Assembly (NCBI GenBank): GCA_951812925.1
Contig: OX638370.1
Span: 30,433,964 to 30,497,963 of the forward strand
DNA: 64,000 nucleotides
From: Calliopum simillimum
Taxonomy: Eukaryota; Arthropoda; Insecta; Diptera; Lauxaniidae
Direction: 5' to 3'
Part shown: in pieces, positions 30,863-60,766 of the stretch
Numbering within the stretch: position 1 is the first letter of the stretch
How the letters are laid out: each line of letters begins with the position of its first letter
Made by a program: the position numbers and the translations under genes
The notes under the pieces: model-generated
What the model was told of the DNA's origin: nothing
The model's input: only the letters and a program-made list of their open reading frames with translations
The model's database searches: none

Positions 30863-31905
30863 AATTTTCGAAAAGGACACAGTAAAAATTAACTTGCTCA
30901 ACTCAAACTTTTTTTGGTGGTTCTTTGAAGAGTTTTTGACCAGGATTATTGCCTTATATTTTTTTCTTCAAAAATTTAAATTTTTTTAAAAGTTATAAGC
31001 ATGTAAATTTTGATGTACGTCTTTTTTTAAATTGCGATTTTTCCGTAAATATTCAACGAAAATTTATGAAATTTTTGTGGTAGGACTAAAAGTAATTAAA
31101 AAATTTAGATGAAATAAACTTTTCATAAAATTTTTTAAAATTTCTTATAAATTATGCACTATTTAATAAACAAATAGATATTAAAGCAATACCTACCCAT
31201 AAATAAAAGACAAAATTTTTACACAGAATTTTTCTCTAAAATCTGCATCTATGAAAAAAAAAAATTGTAGGAAATTTTATTAATAAAATAGTTACGCGTA
31301 CTTAAATGCCACTACATAGGCGCCTTAAATGCCACTACATAGGCGCCTTGTCTATGTGATTTTCGCATTTCACCGCTGCATGCCATTTCAAAACAACAAA
31401 TCTTAATTAATGAAGAAATTGAGAATGCACGTTAGAACGCGCAGCGAGCGTTAATGTGTGAATCGCATAAGCAAGGCGCCTTTGTAGCGGCATTTAAGTG
31501 CGCGTAATTTTTTTATTAATAAAAGTACCTCCAAATTTTTTTCATAGAAATGTTATGAGAACAATTCTGTGTAAAAATTTTGTATTTATTTATGGGTAGG
31601 TATTGCTTTAATATCTATTTGTTTATTTAAAAGTGCATAATTTATAAGAAATTTTAAAAATATTTATGAAAAGTTTATTTCATCTAAATTTTGAATTATT
31701 TTTAGTAATACCAAAAAATTTCATAAATTTTCGTTCAATATTTAAGGAGATGTCGCTATTTTAAAAAAGAAAAAAATTGATGACTTTTAAAAAAACAAAA
31801 ATTTAAAAAAAAAAATATATGGCTCTTAAATATAAACTCTTCAAAGAACCACCAAAAAAGTTTGAGTTGAGCAAGTTAGTTTTTACTGTGTCCGTTTCAA
31901 AAATA
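30863..31905. repeat. Foldback element with ~450-bp arms
   Basis: The arms begin GGACACAGTAAAAA (30875) and its inverse (to 31893). They run through TTGCTCAACTCAAACTTTTT and TGGTTCTTTGAAGAG to AATACCTACCCATAAATAAA. The centre holds a direct 22-bp doublet CTTAAATGCCACTACATAGG at 31301-31345. Confidence 0.8.
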
Positions 31906-34014
31906 TTTATTCCAGCTCTTAACAGCGCTGCTGCAAAACCAGTCAAAAAATAATGTAGAAACATCAGATGCAAAACCAGCTATATTACAATGATCACTTA
32001 CTAGACATACCTTTTCATAACGTTTCTTTAATTTTTAATTTAGTCCCACTTCTGTTTTTTTCTTTCTTCCTTTTTTAGTCATCAGCATAACGGTGCTTGT
32101 TCAGAACAGGTTACTTTTCTAGGGTTACTCTTTACCGTTGTTAACTGTCACTAAAATATTTGCCATACATATAGCTCCTGCTTTGTGTCACATGTTTTGT
32201 CTAGCAAACTTTGAAGGCATTAAGGTTGTTTAACTGTTCTCCGATGGGAGTTTAGAGAACATTTTAATCGTTCTTTCATTCCACCTGCCAAAATTTTCGG
32301 TAACGGAGAGAGAGAATTTAGAGCAAAAAATATTATTCGGAGGCCTGAAACTTACTCTCAAGTTTTCGCCAACTTGTTTGCCAACTATATCAGCCAATTT
32401 TGGCTTGCTTCCAACAAACACAATATTTCAATGGTTTTCAAATTTCTCCGAAATACAACACTCATGAAAAAAATTTTTTTTTTCGGCTCATCTAAAAAAA
32501 AAAAAAACACTATTTAAATTTACAAAAAAAAAAAATTTTCATGGGTGTTGTAAATCCGAGAAATATGCAAAATATTGATATATTATGTTTGTTGCAGACT
32601 AGCCAAAATTCTACGCTGACTGCGCTTAGCTCAGTGATTTTGAAACTCTGACACCCTTGAACTATACAACAATGTGCCGTGTTTGATTGGAAGTCTGCAA
32701 GTGACAATATTTTGAAGACAACAGGCACTTGGCATTTTGAGAAGTTCCCGAAAGTTTGTTACGGTTCCAGGTGAACAATCTTATAATGTCGAATGTGGGA
32801 AATCCAAAGTTACTAAAAAATAAAACCTTACGTAATGCTGCTGTCCGACGAGTCCAAAAATGGGAAACAGGAAAAACTTGCACTTTAGCGATAAGTGGAA
32901 TGAGAACCCGCAACTGGCTTACTACACCAAAGTTGCTAAGGTACAAGCTCTTTCTTCTCATACACACTAAAAAAATATAGTTTACTTTACGTACTTTTGA
33001 TTCCCTTTAGTATTGATTTTAAACTTTTTTGGTATTAAATCCCGATTTTATTCCAAAAAAGTTTGAAACTTATACCAGAAAAGTATGAAATTTATTCCAA
33101 AATAGTTTAAAATTTATATTATTTTTGGCAATGTTCTATATAACTACTTTTAGGTTTTAAAATTAAACAAAAATTTTTACTGTGTACCATTGCTGCTTAT
33201 GAAGCGGAAGAGGAAGAAATAGAAATTTTTATGGAGCTCGAAATCATAGAGAATGAAGCACACATCGTTGGGTAAGGTCCAAAAAATATGGAGAATGATG
33301 TTTCGTCAGATGAACCTTGATTCTTTGGAGCTCAATGTTGAAGACAGAGTTTAAGCTTTTATTTTATGCATTAGTCGAAAAAATAAATAAAATATAAAAA
33401 TTTCTCCTTCCTTTTTTTCTGAAATAAATAGCTGAGTTTGTAACAAAAATAGTTATTAAGTTAGTTTTGCAACGGCACATGACACATCGATTCCATTCAA
33501 AAATATCCAAAAAAAAAAAAAAAATCCAATGAATGAAAAACATCCAAAAATAAAAACATCCAAAAATAAAAACATCCAATGAAAGAAAATATCCAATAAA
33601 AAAATGTCCAAAAAATCAAAGTCCAATAAAAAATCATCGATTTTATTATATTAAGTTAAATTATTTTGATGGGAAATGAATGGTGGCCTTTTTTTTATTG
33701 GATGCTTTTATTTTTGGATGTTTTTTTTTTTTGGATGTCAGATAAAATTTTAATTTGAAATAACATATTTTCTTGTATGGAATTTTCTGAATTTTTTGCA
33801 AAAAAAAAGGTAGCTCTATTTTATTTTATTTGTGTTTTTTTTCGATTTCGTTTGAAATGGATCGATCTGGTTTTGCAATTAGGCTACTCATTTACATATA
33901 TATCCAAGTTTAATTTTTAGTCACCTTTTTTAATCTACCGAAAGTTATCTTCAAAATTATCGTAAACTTAACAAAATGTCAACATCTATTGTGTTGAAAA
34001 GGCTATTAGGCGAG
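31906..34014. other. Unassigned; small inverted repeats
   Basis: 32230-32980 has overlapping open frames on both strands up to 101 residues without a recognised motif. 33500-33740 holds ATCCAA/TTGGAT tracts (ACATCCAAAAATAAAAACAT twice, with an inverse copy at 33695-33740) forming an imperfect hairpin. 33035-33115 has a degenerate ~30-bp doublet. No gene supported. Confidence 0.4.
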
Positions 34015-34711
34015 GAGCCGGCAATACTAAAAGTGCCGTCATCGCGGATTCTGAAATTTTTAATGCAGAATGGTAGTTTACACTAAGACGAATAAGAAAA
34101 GCTTGGTCAGCATGGTTGTAGCCTGGCAGAAATATTTTTAAATGATTTTTGAGTTATTAAATTTTCAGAATGTTTTGCCGTCATTGCGGATTTTGATCAA
34201 TCTTAATATTAATCGATAGTAAATTTCATAACCATTCAGAAAAAATCCGGCCGACCAAATTTTTTTGCCGAAAATGACCGGCAGACCTATTTTAATTGTG
34301 AGACAGTGGGTACTTCCGGCAGTTTCTAAACTCGCATACCAAGATATTTTTAAATTTGACATTAAAACACGTAAATTAAAAAAAAAAAAAAATAAATTTC
34401 GGTGATAACAGAGAAATTGTACCCACCATTAAAACAGGTCTGCCGGCCATTTTCGGCAAAAAAAAAAATGGTCGGCCGGATTTTTTCTGAATGGTTAAGA
34501 AATTTACCATCGATTAATATTAAGATTGATCAAAATCCGCGATGACGGCAAAACATTCTGAAAATTTAATAATTCAAAAACCATTTAAAAATATTTCTAC
34601 CAGGCTACAGCCATGCTGACCAAGCTTTTCTTATTCGTCTTAGTGTAAACTACCATTCTGCATTAAAAATTTCAGAATCCGCGATGACGGCACTTTTAGT
34701 ATTGCCGGCTC
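34015..34711. repeat. Foldback element with ~310-bp arms
   Basis: GAGCCGGCAATACTAAAAGT at 34015 is mirrored at 34711. Inner landmarks CGTCATCGCGGATTCTGAAA, CATCGATTAATATTAAGATTG and CGGCCGGATTTTTTCTGAAT occur in both arms. By eye over 90% alike, the youngest of the large hairpins here. Confidence 0.85.
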
Positions 34712-35494
34712 CCGGACTATATATTTTTGTATCTAAAAAAAATATGATTTTAAGATAAAATTTTTCTGATAAAAATTCAACAGCTTTTCTGTCAGTTGAG
34801 AAGAAAATTCCTAAATGCATTAGAGCAAAAACAAATCTATTGAGGTGTCTAGTTTTGTTACCAAACATTTAAACACTTAAGATGACAGTGTATTTTTTGC
34901 GTTGCAACTTGCATTTTTATCAAGATTGCTAACAAATAAGAAAATAATCAATGCTCAACGTGCATTTTATAAAAATAATTAAAAAATTATAGCAGCTAAG
35001 AAAAAAGTAAAACTTTGAAATTCGTGCAAACTGCATTTTATAATTTGATTTTTTTGTTAGTGAAACATTTATGTCGCTCTTTCTTTTTTGCATGTAAAAT
35101 AATATATTTTCCGCCTTTTGTTTTTAATTATGCTAATCACGTAAATATTTTAAGTGCGTAAAAATTCTATAACGTTGTATAATGTCAATTTTACTCATAT
35201 GCTAAACATATATGTATGTATTTATTTATATACTATTATTTTGTATATAATTTTGTGTTTTTTTTTTTTAATAATTTCACTAATAACGTGAGTGTGTAAA
35301 ATTTGATTATTTTTCATTTGAAAAAAAAAAAAAAAAAAAAAATTGTTTTTAATCGATAAAGTTAATTTGAGAATAGTATTGTAGATTTTTAAATTATGTA
35401 TATCCAAAATTTCCTTTTGAAGTCAAAGCACAGTGGGTGATTTTGAATACCGAACTTTAATACACTTTCTGACATTAACTTCTTCTAAACCTCC
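34712..35494. other. AT-rich region, no gene seen
   Basis: Contains an A23-type run near 35320-35341 and T runs. Nothing coding recognised. Confidence 0.35.
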
Positions 35495-36335
35495 GCTATA
35501 CAACTGCGTTGAAAACTCATTTTAAATAAAATTTTATATAACCCCATTTTTTATTGCAATTTATAAATTTTTTCTTTTGAGCAAAAACTACTAAATAAAA
35601 CTATTTTTAAAGCCTTTAGTTAAAATTTTTCAAAAAGAGGTCGAAAAACGGCACACTTGATAAAAAAAACCCCAACAACCTAAACGAAAATAATTTTTTT
35701 CGATGTAGTTGTCGGTTTTGAATCTGAATTCGGTCTCGGAATTGCTCTATCACGAATGGTTTTTGAGATATTCTAACCTAAAAGTTCAAAAACACGATTT
35801 TTGACGACATATAAAAGACGCTCTAAATTGTTTTGTCTTTTCTACTAAATGTATCGCTTAGTACTATCCGTCGCCTTCAAAATAAGCTTTGAATTGATCT
35901 TGTACGATGTTGCCTCAAAAAGTTATGACCACTGTAAATTAATATATAAAAGCTAAAAATCGTAAGCGAATTCTCATATGATTTTTAACTCATTGGTGTC
36001 ATTTTCAAATGGTAATAACATTTTAAAGAAAAATCATATAAGACCAATTCATAGCTTATTTTGCAGACAATTTAATGCGTACTCTATATATCGTCAAAAG
36101 TTGTGTTTCTGAACTTTTAGGTTAAAATATCTCAAAAACCATAAGCGATAGCGTAATTCCGAGACCGGATTAGGATTCAGCACCGAAAACTACATCCAAA
36201 ATTACTATTTTTGAAATAATTTGTTGTTTTTTTTTTTTTTCAAATGTACCGTTTTTCGACCTCTTTTTGCTCAAAATAAAACATATATGCAATGAAATTT
36301 TATTTAAAATGAGTTTTCGACACCGTGTAATGTAA
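35495..36335. repeat. Foldback element with ~300-bp arms, diverged
   Basis: GAAAACTCATTTTAAATAAAATTT near 35511 is mirrored near 36325. Shared inner blocks are AAAAAGAGGTCGAAAAACGG, GGTCTCGGAATT and AAACCTAAAAGTTCAAAAACA. The arms are less alike than those at 34015-34711. Confidence 0.7.
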
Positions 36336-36546
36336 TATTTTGCTAGTGAAGTTCTGAGTTTACAAATGTTTGTTGATATTAAAACAGTTAAGGAGATCCA
36401 CAGTAAAAAGTTGACCCTATGCTCGCTCTAGAAGGTACAGAAGAAGGCATACACACATATACTCGTATGCACTAAAAAGTTTTAAATATTTATAGTTGCG
36501 CAGATTAAACAATCAAATTAATTGTAAACTATTCTAATTGTGTATA

Positions 36547-37078
36547 CGTAGGGCACTATTTAAATTTCGGGAGCTGGCAACACTAATGTCAATAGCAAAA
36601 ATCTGGCAACACCATAGTAAAGTTTGGCATTTTTTAGCATAAACGTACTCACAACGTTTTGATCTACAAGTGCTATTTATTTTGTTTAAAGTGAGTTCAG
36701 ACAAATTTCGACGTGGATTATCTCAACAAGAATGTGTCGAGTATTTTGGCTGGTATAGTGAATTCAATCGTGGTCGTAGTTCGGTCGATGACGAATTCCG
36801 TGAAGGTCGTCCAAAATCGGTTGTTGTGCCACATGTGCATGAACAATTAGTTGAAAAAAACGTTTGTTCTCGTTGAAAACCCCATAATTTATCAATCGCC
36901 TAAATTATTAATGGAAAAATTGATTTTCTTAACTCACTGTAAACAAAACAAATAGTCCTTGTACATCAAAACGTTGTGAGTACGTTTATGCTAAAAAATG
37001 TCAAACTTTACTTTGGTGTTGCCAGATTTTAGCTATTGAAATTAGTGTTGCCAGTTCCCGAAACATAAATAGTGCCTC
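36547..37078 (+). mobile_element. Long-TIR mariner, short copy
   Basis: CGTAGGGCACTATTTAAATTT at the left and its diverged inverse at the right enclose the same TIR blocks as 922-1652 (CTGGCAACACCATAGTAAAG, AACGTACTCACAACG). Only about 60 codons of transposase N-terminus remain between (LSQQECVEYFG, EFNRGRSSVDDEFREGRPKS). TA follows the right end at 37079-37080. Confidence 0.8.
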
Positions 37079-37080
37079 TA

Positions 37081-38487
37081 ATATAGAATATTTCCAGAAA
37101 AATTTAAAATTGTGTTAAATATCTTTTGAGCACTTAAAACAACTGATTTGTGCTTAACGTAAGAATTTTGTATTTATTTTTAAGCAAACTTTCTATAAAA
37201 ATAAGATATTAAGCACCCAACGCCGCCCTTAAAGAACCGAAATGTTAAGTGCAGAATGATTTGAACGCATAATATCAAATAAAGTCAAATTTGTCATGCT
37301 CTAGATTCTTTGTGCACAACGAAAACATATGAATGTTCCGTATTCTTTATAACTTTTTAATCATTTCGCACTGTGCTTAGTGTTGTAATGTTTTTTTTTT
37401 CAATAACAGAATAAATTTAATTATTTAAGAGTGTAGTTTTTTTTTATGTATGTATATAAGCAACAAAATACAAATACAACATATAATACAACACATCACA
37501 AAAATATTACATTAACAATTAACAACAATTAATTGTAATAAAAACTTTATATTTATAAATATATATAGCTGCAATTTTCTTCTTTTTTTTTGATACATAT
37601 TTTTTAAAAATGTTTTCTAAAACTTTTCACAAAATTATCCATAATTTTGTTATTTTTATATTTGTTTTTTAAATATGCAATAATTTAATATTTTTATTTT
37701 TTCAATACAATATAATTGCATTCGTCAATTAATAATAATATGTAATAATAGTAATTAATAATAATTTCTCTTTTACGCAATCAATCTTTTAGGTTCGTTA
37801 AATTTTACTTTAGAATTTCAAGTTTTATGCCTATACTTTTTACGCTTATACTTAAACTAGCAATGTTTTTTTTTTTTTTTTTTTTTAAAAAAATTATTTC
37901 TTTTTTTTTTTTAAAAAAAATTATTTAAAAAGAAAATAGTTTTTAAAACTTTATATATTAAACACAATTTAAAAGAAAAAAAAAATTAGTTTTTACTTGA
38001 ACTTTAAGTACATGGAATGTTTGTGTAACAATAAAGTGTTAAAAAAAATATAAAATTAAATTTCTTTTTAAGACGGACACAATTAAATTAAACTACAGTT
38101 TGCACACTTTTTACACAAGATATGACATAGTGAAAAGTTAAAATTCTATCTCAATTTACCGAATAGTTATTAAAAAAACTATGCAGTATAAATATTTGAT
38201 TAAAGTACAAATTGCTTCAATTTTAATGTATTCGGTAAAGACTCAAGGATGTTTTCAATAAAACTAAGACATGCGGAAAATATTCTTTCAAGTCGACGTC
38301 ATTATAGACATAGAAAAGCAGGGGACATACAGAGTATTTCTAGTACATTTTCCTTTATTATTTTCTGAAAAATCAAAATAATGGAAATATAGAAAAATTT
38401 CAAAACGTAATATTTCCATGTGAAATTTGTGGTTTAGTAGTAAAAAGCCAATAAAAGCCTAACAAAGTGGAAATATTTCGTTTAAAT
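37081..38487. other. AT-rich region, no gene seen
   Basis: Many T and A runs (notably 37864-37920) and no coding signal. Lies 3' of aPKC. Confidence 0.35.
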
Positions 38488-38616
38488 CAGTGTTCTTTAA
38501 CTAGTGAAAGATGTAAAAATTAAGGACGCTTGTACGCGAAAGATGCAAAAATGTATGACGCCGGTCCGCGAAATTATATCGCCGGTCCGCAGCTGTAAAA
38601 AGGTGGCAGAACACTG
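38488..38616. mobile_element. hAT-type MITE with perfect 8-bp duplication
   Basis: CAGTGTTCT at 38488 and AGAACACTG ending at 38616, flanked by GTTTAAAT on both sides (38480-38487, 38617-38624). Inside are two GCCGGTCCGC tracts. 129 bp, non-coding. Confidence 0.88.
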
Positions 38617-39682
38617 GTTTAAATTTATTGAATATTAATTTTAACTCTAATTTTAATTTTAAGGTATGGCAAATAAATACTTCCCTGCAGTAAAAATATG
38701 AGACAGTCTACAGAAAATACTAGTTTACGGTTAGTACTAACCCGAAACTAGTGAAAAAGGGATGCAGTGGGGACCAGTTTGATAGCAGTTTGTAGGGGAA
38801 AATAAATTTGAATCATAACGAAACAAAATACAATTTTCGTATTTGCTTTGGAAATAATTTGTGTTTTGTGTCACTTGAATTATGTGTCAAAATAAAATGT
38901 GGAAAAAAAATTTAATTATGAATTAATTTTTGTTAATGTTGTTGTGAATGTAATTTAACTTTATTTAATTTATTTAAAGAAAATATAAACTTAAATCAAA
39001 AAAAAAAAAAAATATATTACTATAAATAGGTTGACTACACACGAAACCACCGGTTGAAGACTAGTTGTTAAAAGACTGCTTCACACCACAACTAGCCCCG
39101 GACTGGTGTAAACGTACTGCAGAATGGGACAATTTCAATTTCGTAGGACATAAACACACAAAAAAGAACACTTGCTTATATGGAAAGGGAATTGAAGTTG
39201 GACTAGTACTGGTTTTTACTTCTGGAATAATTATTGTGAGAAATTAAAAACAATAACAATGAAAATTTTAGCTGTTATCAAATCAAAACGCATTTTTGTG
39301 AAAGTATTGATTTCTGTTTTTGACCAAAAGGAATGACAAAAAAAAATGTAAAATTATCAAATAGGTATATGATTGGCTTATTTTAAAGACATGATTACAC
39401 ACATATTTCCCTAAAGCGATAACACAAATCAGGGCAAATTCAAATCTTGCGTGAGTTATGGGACACTAGTTAAAAAAAAATGTGTAGCGGTTTAATACGT
39501 TTTTGCATGCTTTTATTTCAGACTTAAATTAAACCAAAAATTTAAATTTCAAATCACACAAAAATAAGTTTAGCGATACATTTATTTCGAACGAAAAACG
39601 AAATTAAAACTTTAAATATTTAATTTATTCGATTTTAAATGTACAGGGTTCTCCCTCTTTTATGTCGGTATGTAAACATTTA
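38617..39682. other. Unassigned; one repeat end
   Basis: 39430-39470 (CAAATTCAAATCTTGCGTGAG...ATGGGACAC) matches an end of the MITE family at 60030-60362. A 60-residue open frame at 39065-39247 has no recognised motif. Confidence 0.4.
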
Positions 39683-41111
39683 GGCCCAATTTCACAGTGT
39701 GAGCTTAAGCGTAGCTTATCTGTTGAGTGTAGTTTAAGCAAAAATTTAATTTTCACAGTTATCTTTATTCAAGGGCCGCTTAAGCTCCAGTCAATCGACA
39801 CTCAAAATAGTTAGGGCGGCTTATGTCACTATTGATGTTGTCAAAAAAAAAAAAAAAAAAAATTAAAATAAACAAAAAATTATTTGAAAAATATTTGTAC
39901 AAAGCATTGCGGGCTTTTAAACAAAAATCGCCTTCGGACTTCACTCCAGAGTCTTTAAATTTATTTAGAAAATAAATTTGCTATCATCGAAGGCACTCAA
40001 AGTTTATATGATCGTGTATAAAGTGGGTGCATTGGTCACGTAAAGACAAAGGCACTTCATCTACTTGGTACCTGGATGATGTAACGTTTTCCTTTAAGAC
40101 AAGATATCTGGGGCCTTACTCTGTAATGCGATGCGATAGGAAATGCGTTGCGAAAGCTAGATTCGATGCGAAAAATAATTGCCTTTCCGTAAATCGTTCG
40201 CATTGGGAGTAGCGTAGCCAATGATGTCTCACTGAAAACACTACTTCCAATGCGAACAATTTACAGATTGGCAATTATTTTTCGCATCGAATCTAGCTTT
40301 CGCAACGCATTTCCTATCGCATCGCATTACAGAGTAAGGCCCCTGTTTTGCGTCAAACATGTGCGTGATCGACGAAATAAAGACAAAAGGTCTGCGTCTG
40401 TCATGTGATTCATGGCCCATAGACTCTCAAGTTAAGTCGTATTTTCCAATTTCAGGAACAAACTGCAAGCCCACGTTGTAAATAAATAGTGCATAGTCGT
40501 TTGGAAAACTTCAATGTGATTTTGTTGCTATAAGTGCAATAGTCTAAAGCCATTTTACTAAATTTCTCGTATTGCTCTAACATAACTTGCCACAAACTGT
40601 AGCATTTTTCATCCTTGAGCTGACGTCCAAGTCCTATGGCTGGAACTTCAGACAAATATTTTTTTGCTTGCCTATATAATTCTGCTTGAGCTTAGAATCT
40701 CAACACCGACGGAATCATTTTGCTGTTCCTTTGATAGCATCAGTTGAAATTCTTCTTCTTTTGGTAATTCAAAATGCTTTTTACAAATAATTTACTCGTG
40801 ATTTTGTTTCTACGATTGCGATGTCGCTGGAGTTTGAAAACATTGCATTCAAAAATCAAAATGCATCTAAAAGCGGCTAAAAGATAAAATTCTAGTTGGA
40901 ATTTTATTGAAAAATTTTTTCAATTGCTAACAATATTTTGCGTCAAAGCTATTCATTGTCAAATTTGTTTACATGTATTTTTGGTTTGCATCTTTGATAA
41001 TGACAAAAGTGAGCTAGTCAACTGTGAAATTGAATATTATTTAAGGGCCGCTTAAGCTACACTAACGGTTTAGCTAAGCTAAAGCTTAAGCTCACACTGT
41101 GAAATTGGCCC
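39683..41111 (+). mobile_element. PIF/Harbinger-like element with MADF remnant
   Basis: TIRs GGCCCAATTTCACAGTGTGAGC and the inverse of GCTCACACTGTGAAATTGGCCC, flanked by TTA on both sides (39680-39682, 41112-41114), the typical Harbinger 3-bp duplication. Inside, 39900-40430 on the plus strand reads in broken frames as a MADF DNA-binding domain (GTQSLYDRVYK, WYLDDVTFSFKTRY, then KHVRDRRNKDKRSASV). MADF/Myb-like proteins accompany Harbinger transposases. No DDE transposase was recognised. Confidence 0.7.
40111..40342. repeat. MITE with near-perfect 75-bp arms inside the Harbinger element
   Basis: GGGCCTTACTCTGTAATGCG at the left and its inverse at the right, continuing through GCGATAGGAAATGCGTTGCG and CTAGATTCGATGCGAAAAAT. 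CTG flanks both ends (40108-40110, 40343-40345). Removing it rejoins the MADF frame (KTRYL-FCVKHVRDRR). Confidence 0.88.
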
Positions 41112-41190
41112 TTAATAACTTTAATTTTTGCCAACCGATTGACTTGAGTAGAAATGTTTTTTGAAACATCAATTCAGTACAAATTTTACC

Positions 41191-41690
41191 ATGTATCACT
41201 TCACAACAAAGCGCCGAAATAGTGGCACTGTACTTTGAAAATAATCGCTCAGTCGTGTTAACTCAACGTGCATATCGTCGAAATTATCGTGGCCAAGAAC
41301 CGTCCGACAATATTCATCGTTTTGTGTCGAATTTTGTTGAGGACACCCAAGACGTTCCAATAAACTGGTTGTAGCGGTTAGAGAGAGTGTTGCCGAGAAC
41401 ACAAATGTTTCGTATTGTCATCGCACTCAACATTATGGCGTCAGTGAAATCACTTTGAGGCATATTTTCAAGGATGATTTGCATTTGTTTCCGTATAAAG
41501 TGCAATTGACTCAAAGAATATTGTCGGCAGACTGGCCACATTTTTGCGATGCGGTCAAACAGTCGCTTGAATGGTTGATACTGAAACTATATTTTTTGGA
41601 GGCAAATAATGATGTCCAACGAGTCCCATTTCACTCTCTCTGGCGGCACTTAGAAGCAAAATTGCCGTATTTGGAAATCGGTTGTTTTTA
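41191..41690 (+). pseudogene. Tc1/mariner-superfamily transposase N-terminal relic
   Basis: Read with frameshifts, the plus strand gives SLTTKRRNSGTVLENNRSV-type sequence, then VLTQRAYRRNYRGQEPSDNI, RESVAENTNVSYCHRTQHYG and VSEITLRHIFKDDLHLFPYK with VQLTQRILSADW. These are the helix-turn-helix region and following linker of a Tc1/mariner-type transposase (DUF4817-like N-terminus). No catalytic domain survives. Confidence 0.7.
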
Positions 41691-43341
41691 AGATATTCAA
41701 TATTCACATAACAATTAAAAAGATGGCGTACATTTTTGGAATTTTTTAAAAGAATCGCTTTAAAATTACATAAATATTTTATTACAAGTCCAACTAGTGG
41801 TTGCTTAAAAGCACATGCTAACTTTTAGAAAGTGAGTGTTTAAAAAGTGTTACATGAAGAGAAAAAAAAAATTAACCAACGACTTTAATACTGCATATAT
41901 TCTATAATAAACTAATTATAGTCAAACTTCGATAAATCGACCCAAATTGAGCGACATTATGTAAACGTTAGGTTTGATTATGAATTTAATAACTCAGTTT
42001 TGAATTAGTCAAATATAAGTGATGATTCCAGTTATCTTAGTTTGATTATAATCTTTTTTTCTTTTAACTAATAGGCAACTGTAGTTATTTTTCGTAAAAA
42101 TAAGACAAAAAATAAAAATCAACTTATATTTTAATTAAAACAAATGAATTGTATGCGCATGTTTGTGAATGTGATACTGAATATTTGCAAGTGTGTTGCC
42201 TACTTTCTAATGCTTATGAACATATATATTGTATGCATTTTAAAATCTTTTACTAATCAATTAGTTCCTTTTGCTGTTATTATTATAGTAATAGTGTGTT
42301 CCATACAGTACATAAGTATGTCTTTTATTTCATCAACGTACTTAATTGCAAAATTAATTTGTATTTTGTTTCTAAATTTAAATATTTTTACACCTTTATT
42401 TCTTCTTTTGTTTGTATTAATTTTATACTTTATACAACAAAAAAACAGTTTTTAATATATTTTAATTTTATATGAAGTTTTAAAATGGTTTTACGCTTTA
42501 GCTATGTAAGTAAAAATACACTTTTTTCCTAAGCAGAGCACATGAGAGTAAAGTTTCAATTACCATTACTGTGTTATGGTCCTTCAAAATATTATGATGT
42601 CGAATACTTAAAAACTTTAGAATGAGAATAACGCATGTATGCAGTAAAAAAATTTTAAAAAAATATCTCGTTCACGTTTGGCGTAATAGTAATCATTATG
42701 TTTATTTATAAGATCACGTTGAATTAATGGCAATTATAAAATTTGTTTCAATAACGACGATGACTCTAATGTAAAACTTTATGAGGGTTATCGTGAATGA
42801 ATATTCCCGGGGAATTTTGCTTACACCGCAATGGAAAATGTACGGCAGTCTGTGAAAAAATTCTCAGGGAATCTTTATTCACGATAACCCGCTATTTATT
42901 TCTATAACCATGACTTATAAACATAATCGACAGTTTAGCAATAACCATTTTAGTAGATTACAACCCAGCTCTGCTTTTTAGTTTAAGTTTTAAAGTTTAA
43001 AGTTTAACAGCGCATTTTTTCGTCTATTTGTTTTTCGTTTTTTTTTTCTCATAAAAGTTTAGAAATTACTGAAGAAAAAATAAAAATTAAAAGTCGTAAG
43101 TTTATGCTTGTTTGCTATAATTTTGCTTTTGAGAATTAATTGCAAAGTTTGAATTTTTTGTTCTGAATTTTTTTTTTATATCGTGTTTTTTTTGTATTTT
43201 TTAGTTTTTAAACTATTTTTTGATTTTATAATTTTTTTTTTTTATTTTGTTTAATTTTTTTGGTTTTTTTTTTGAATTTTTTGTTTTTTTATTTTTTATT
43301 TTGTTCTTCGCTTGATTTTTGAAATCTTTCTCTTTCATCAC
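41691..43341. other. Downstream flank of aPKC, AT-rich, with one MITE
   Basis: This is the expected position of aPKC 3' UTR sequence on the minus strand. AATAAA on that strand occurs at 43246-43241 among T-rich tracts, but use cannot be judged. A 103-residue hydrophobic open frame on the plus strand (42144-42455) lies in low-complexity DNA and is not supported as a gene. Confidence 0.35.
42783..42892. repeat. GGGTTATCG-family MITE, copy 5
   Basis: GAGGGTTATCGTGAATGAAT and its inverse, TAT flanking both sides. The arms are more diverged than in other copies. Confidence 0.8.

Positions 43342-60766
<17,425 letters not shown>

Noticed and set aside
32230..32980. Possible small gene from several 60-100-residue frames
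   Set aside because: Frames overlap on both strands; no domain, splice signal or polyadenylation context could be linked to them.
42144..42455. 103-residue hydrophobic open frame
   Set aside because: Low-complexity AT-rich DNA in the aPKC 3' flank; hydrophobicity follows from T-rich codons.
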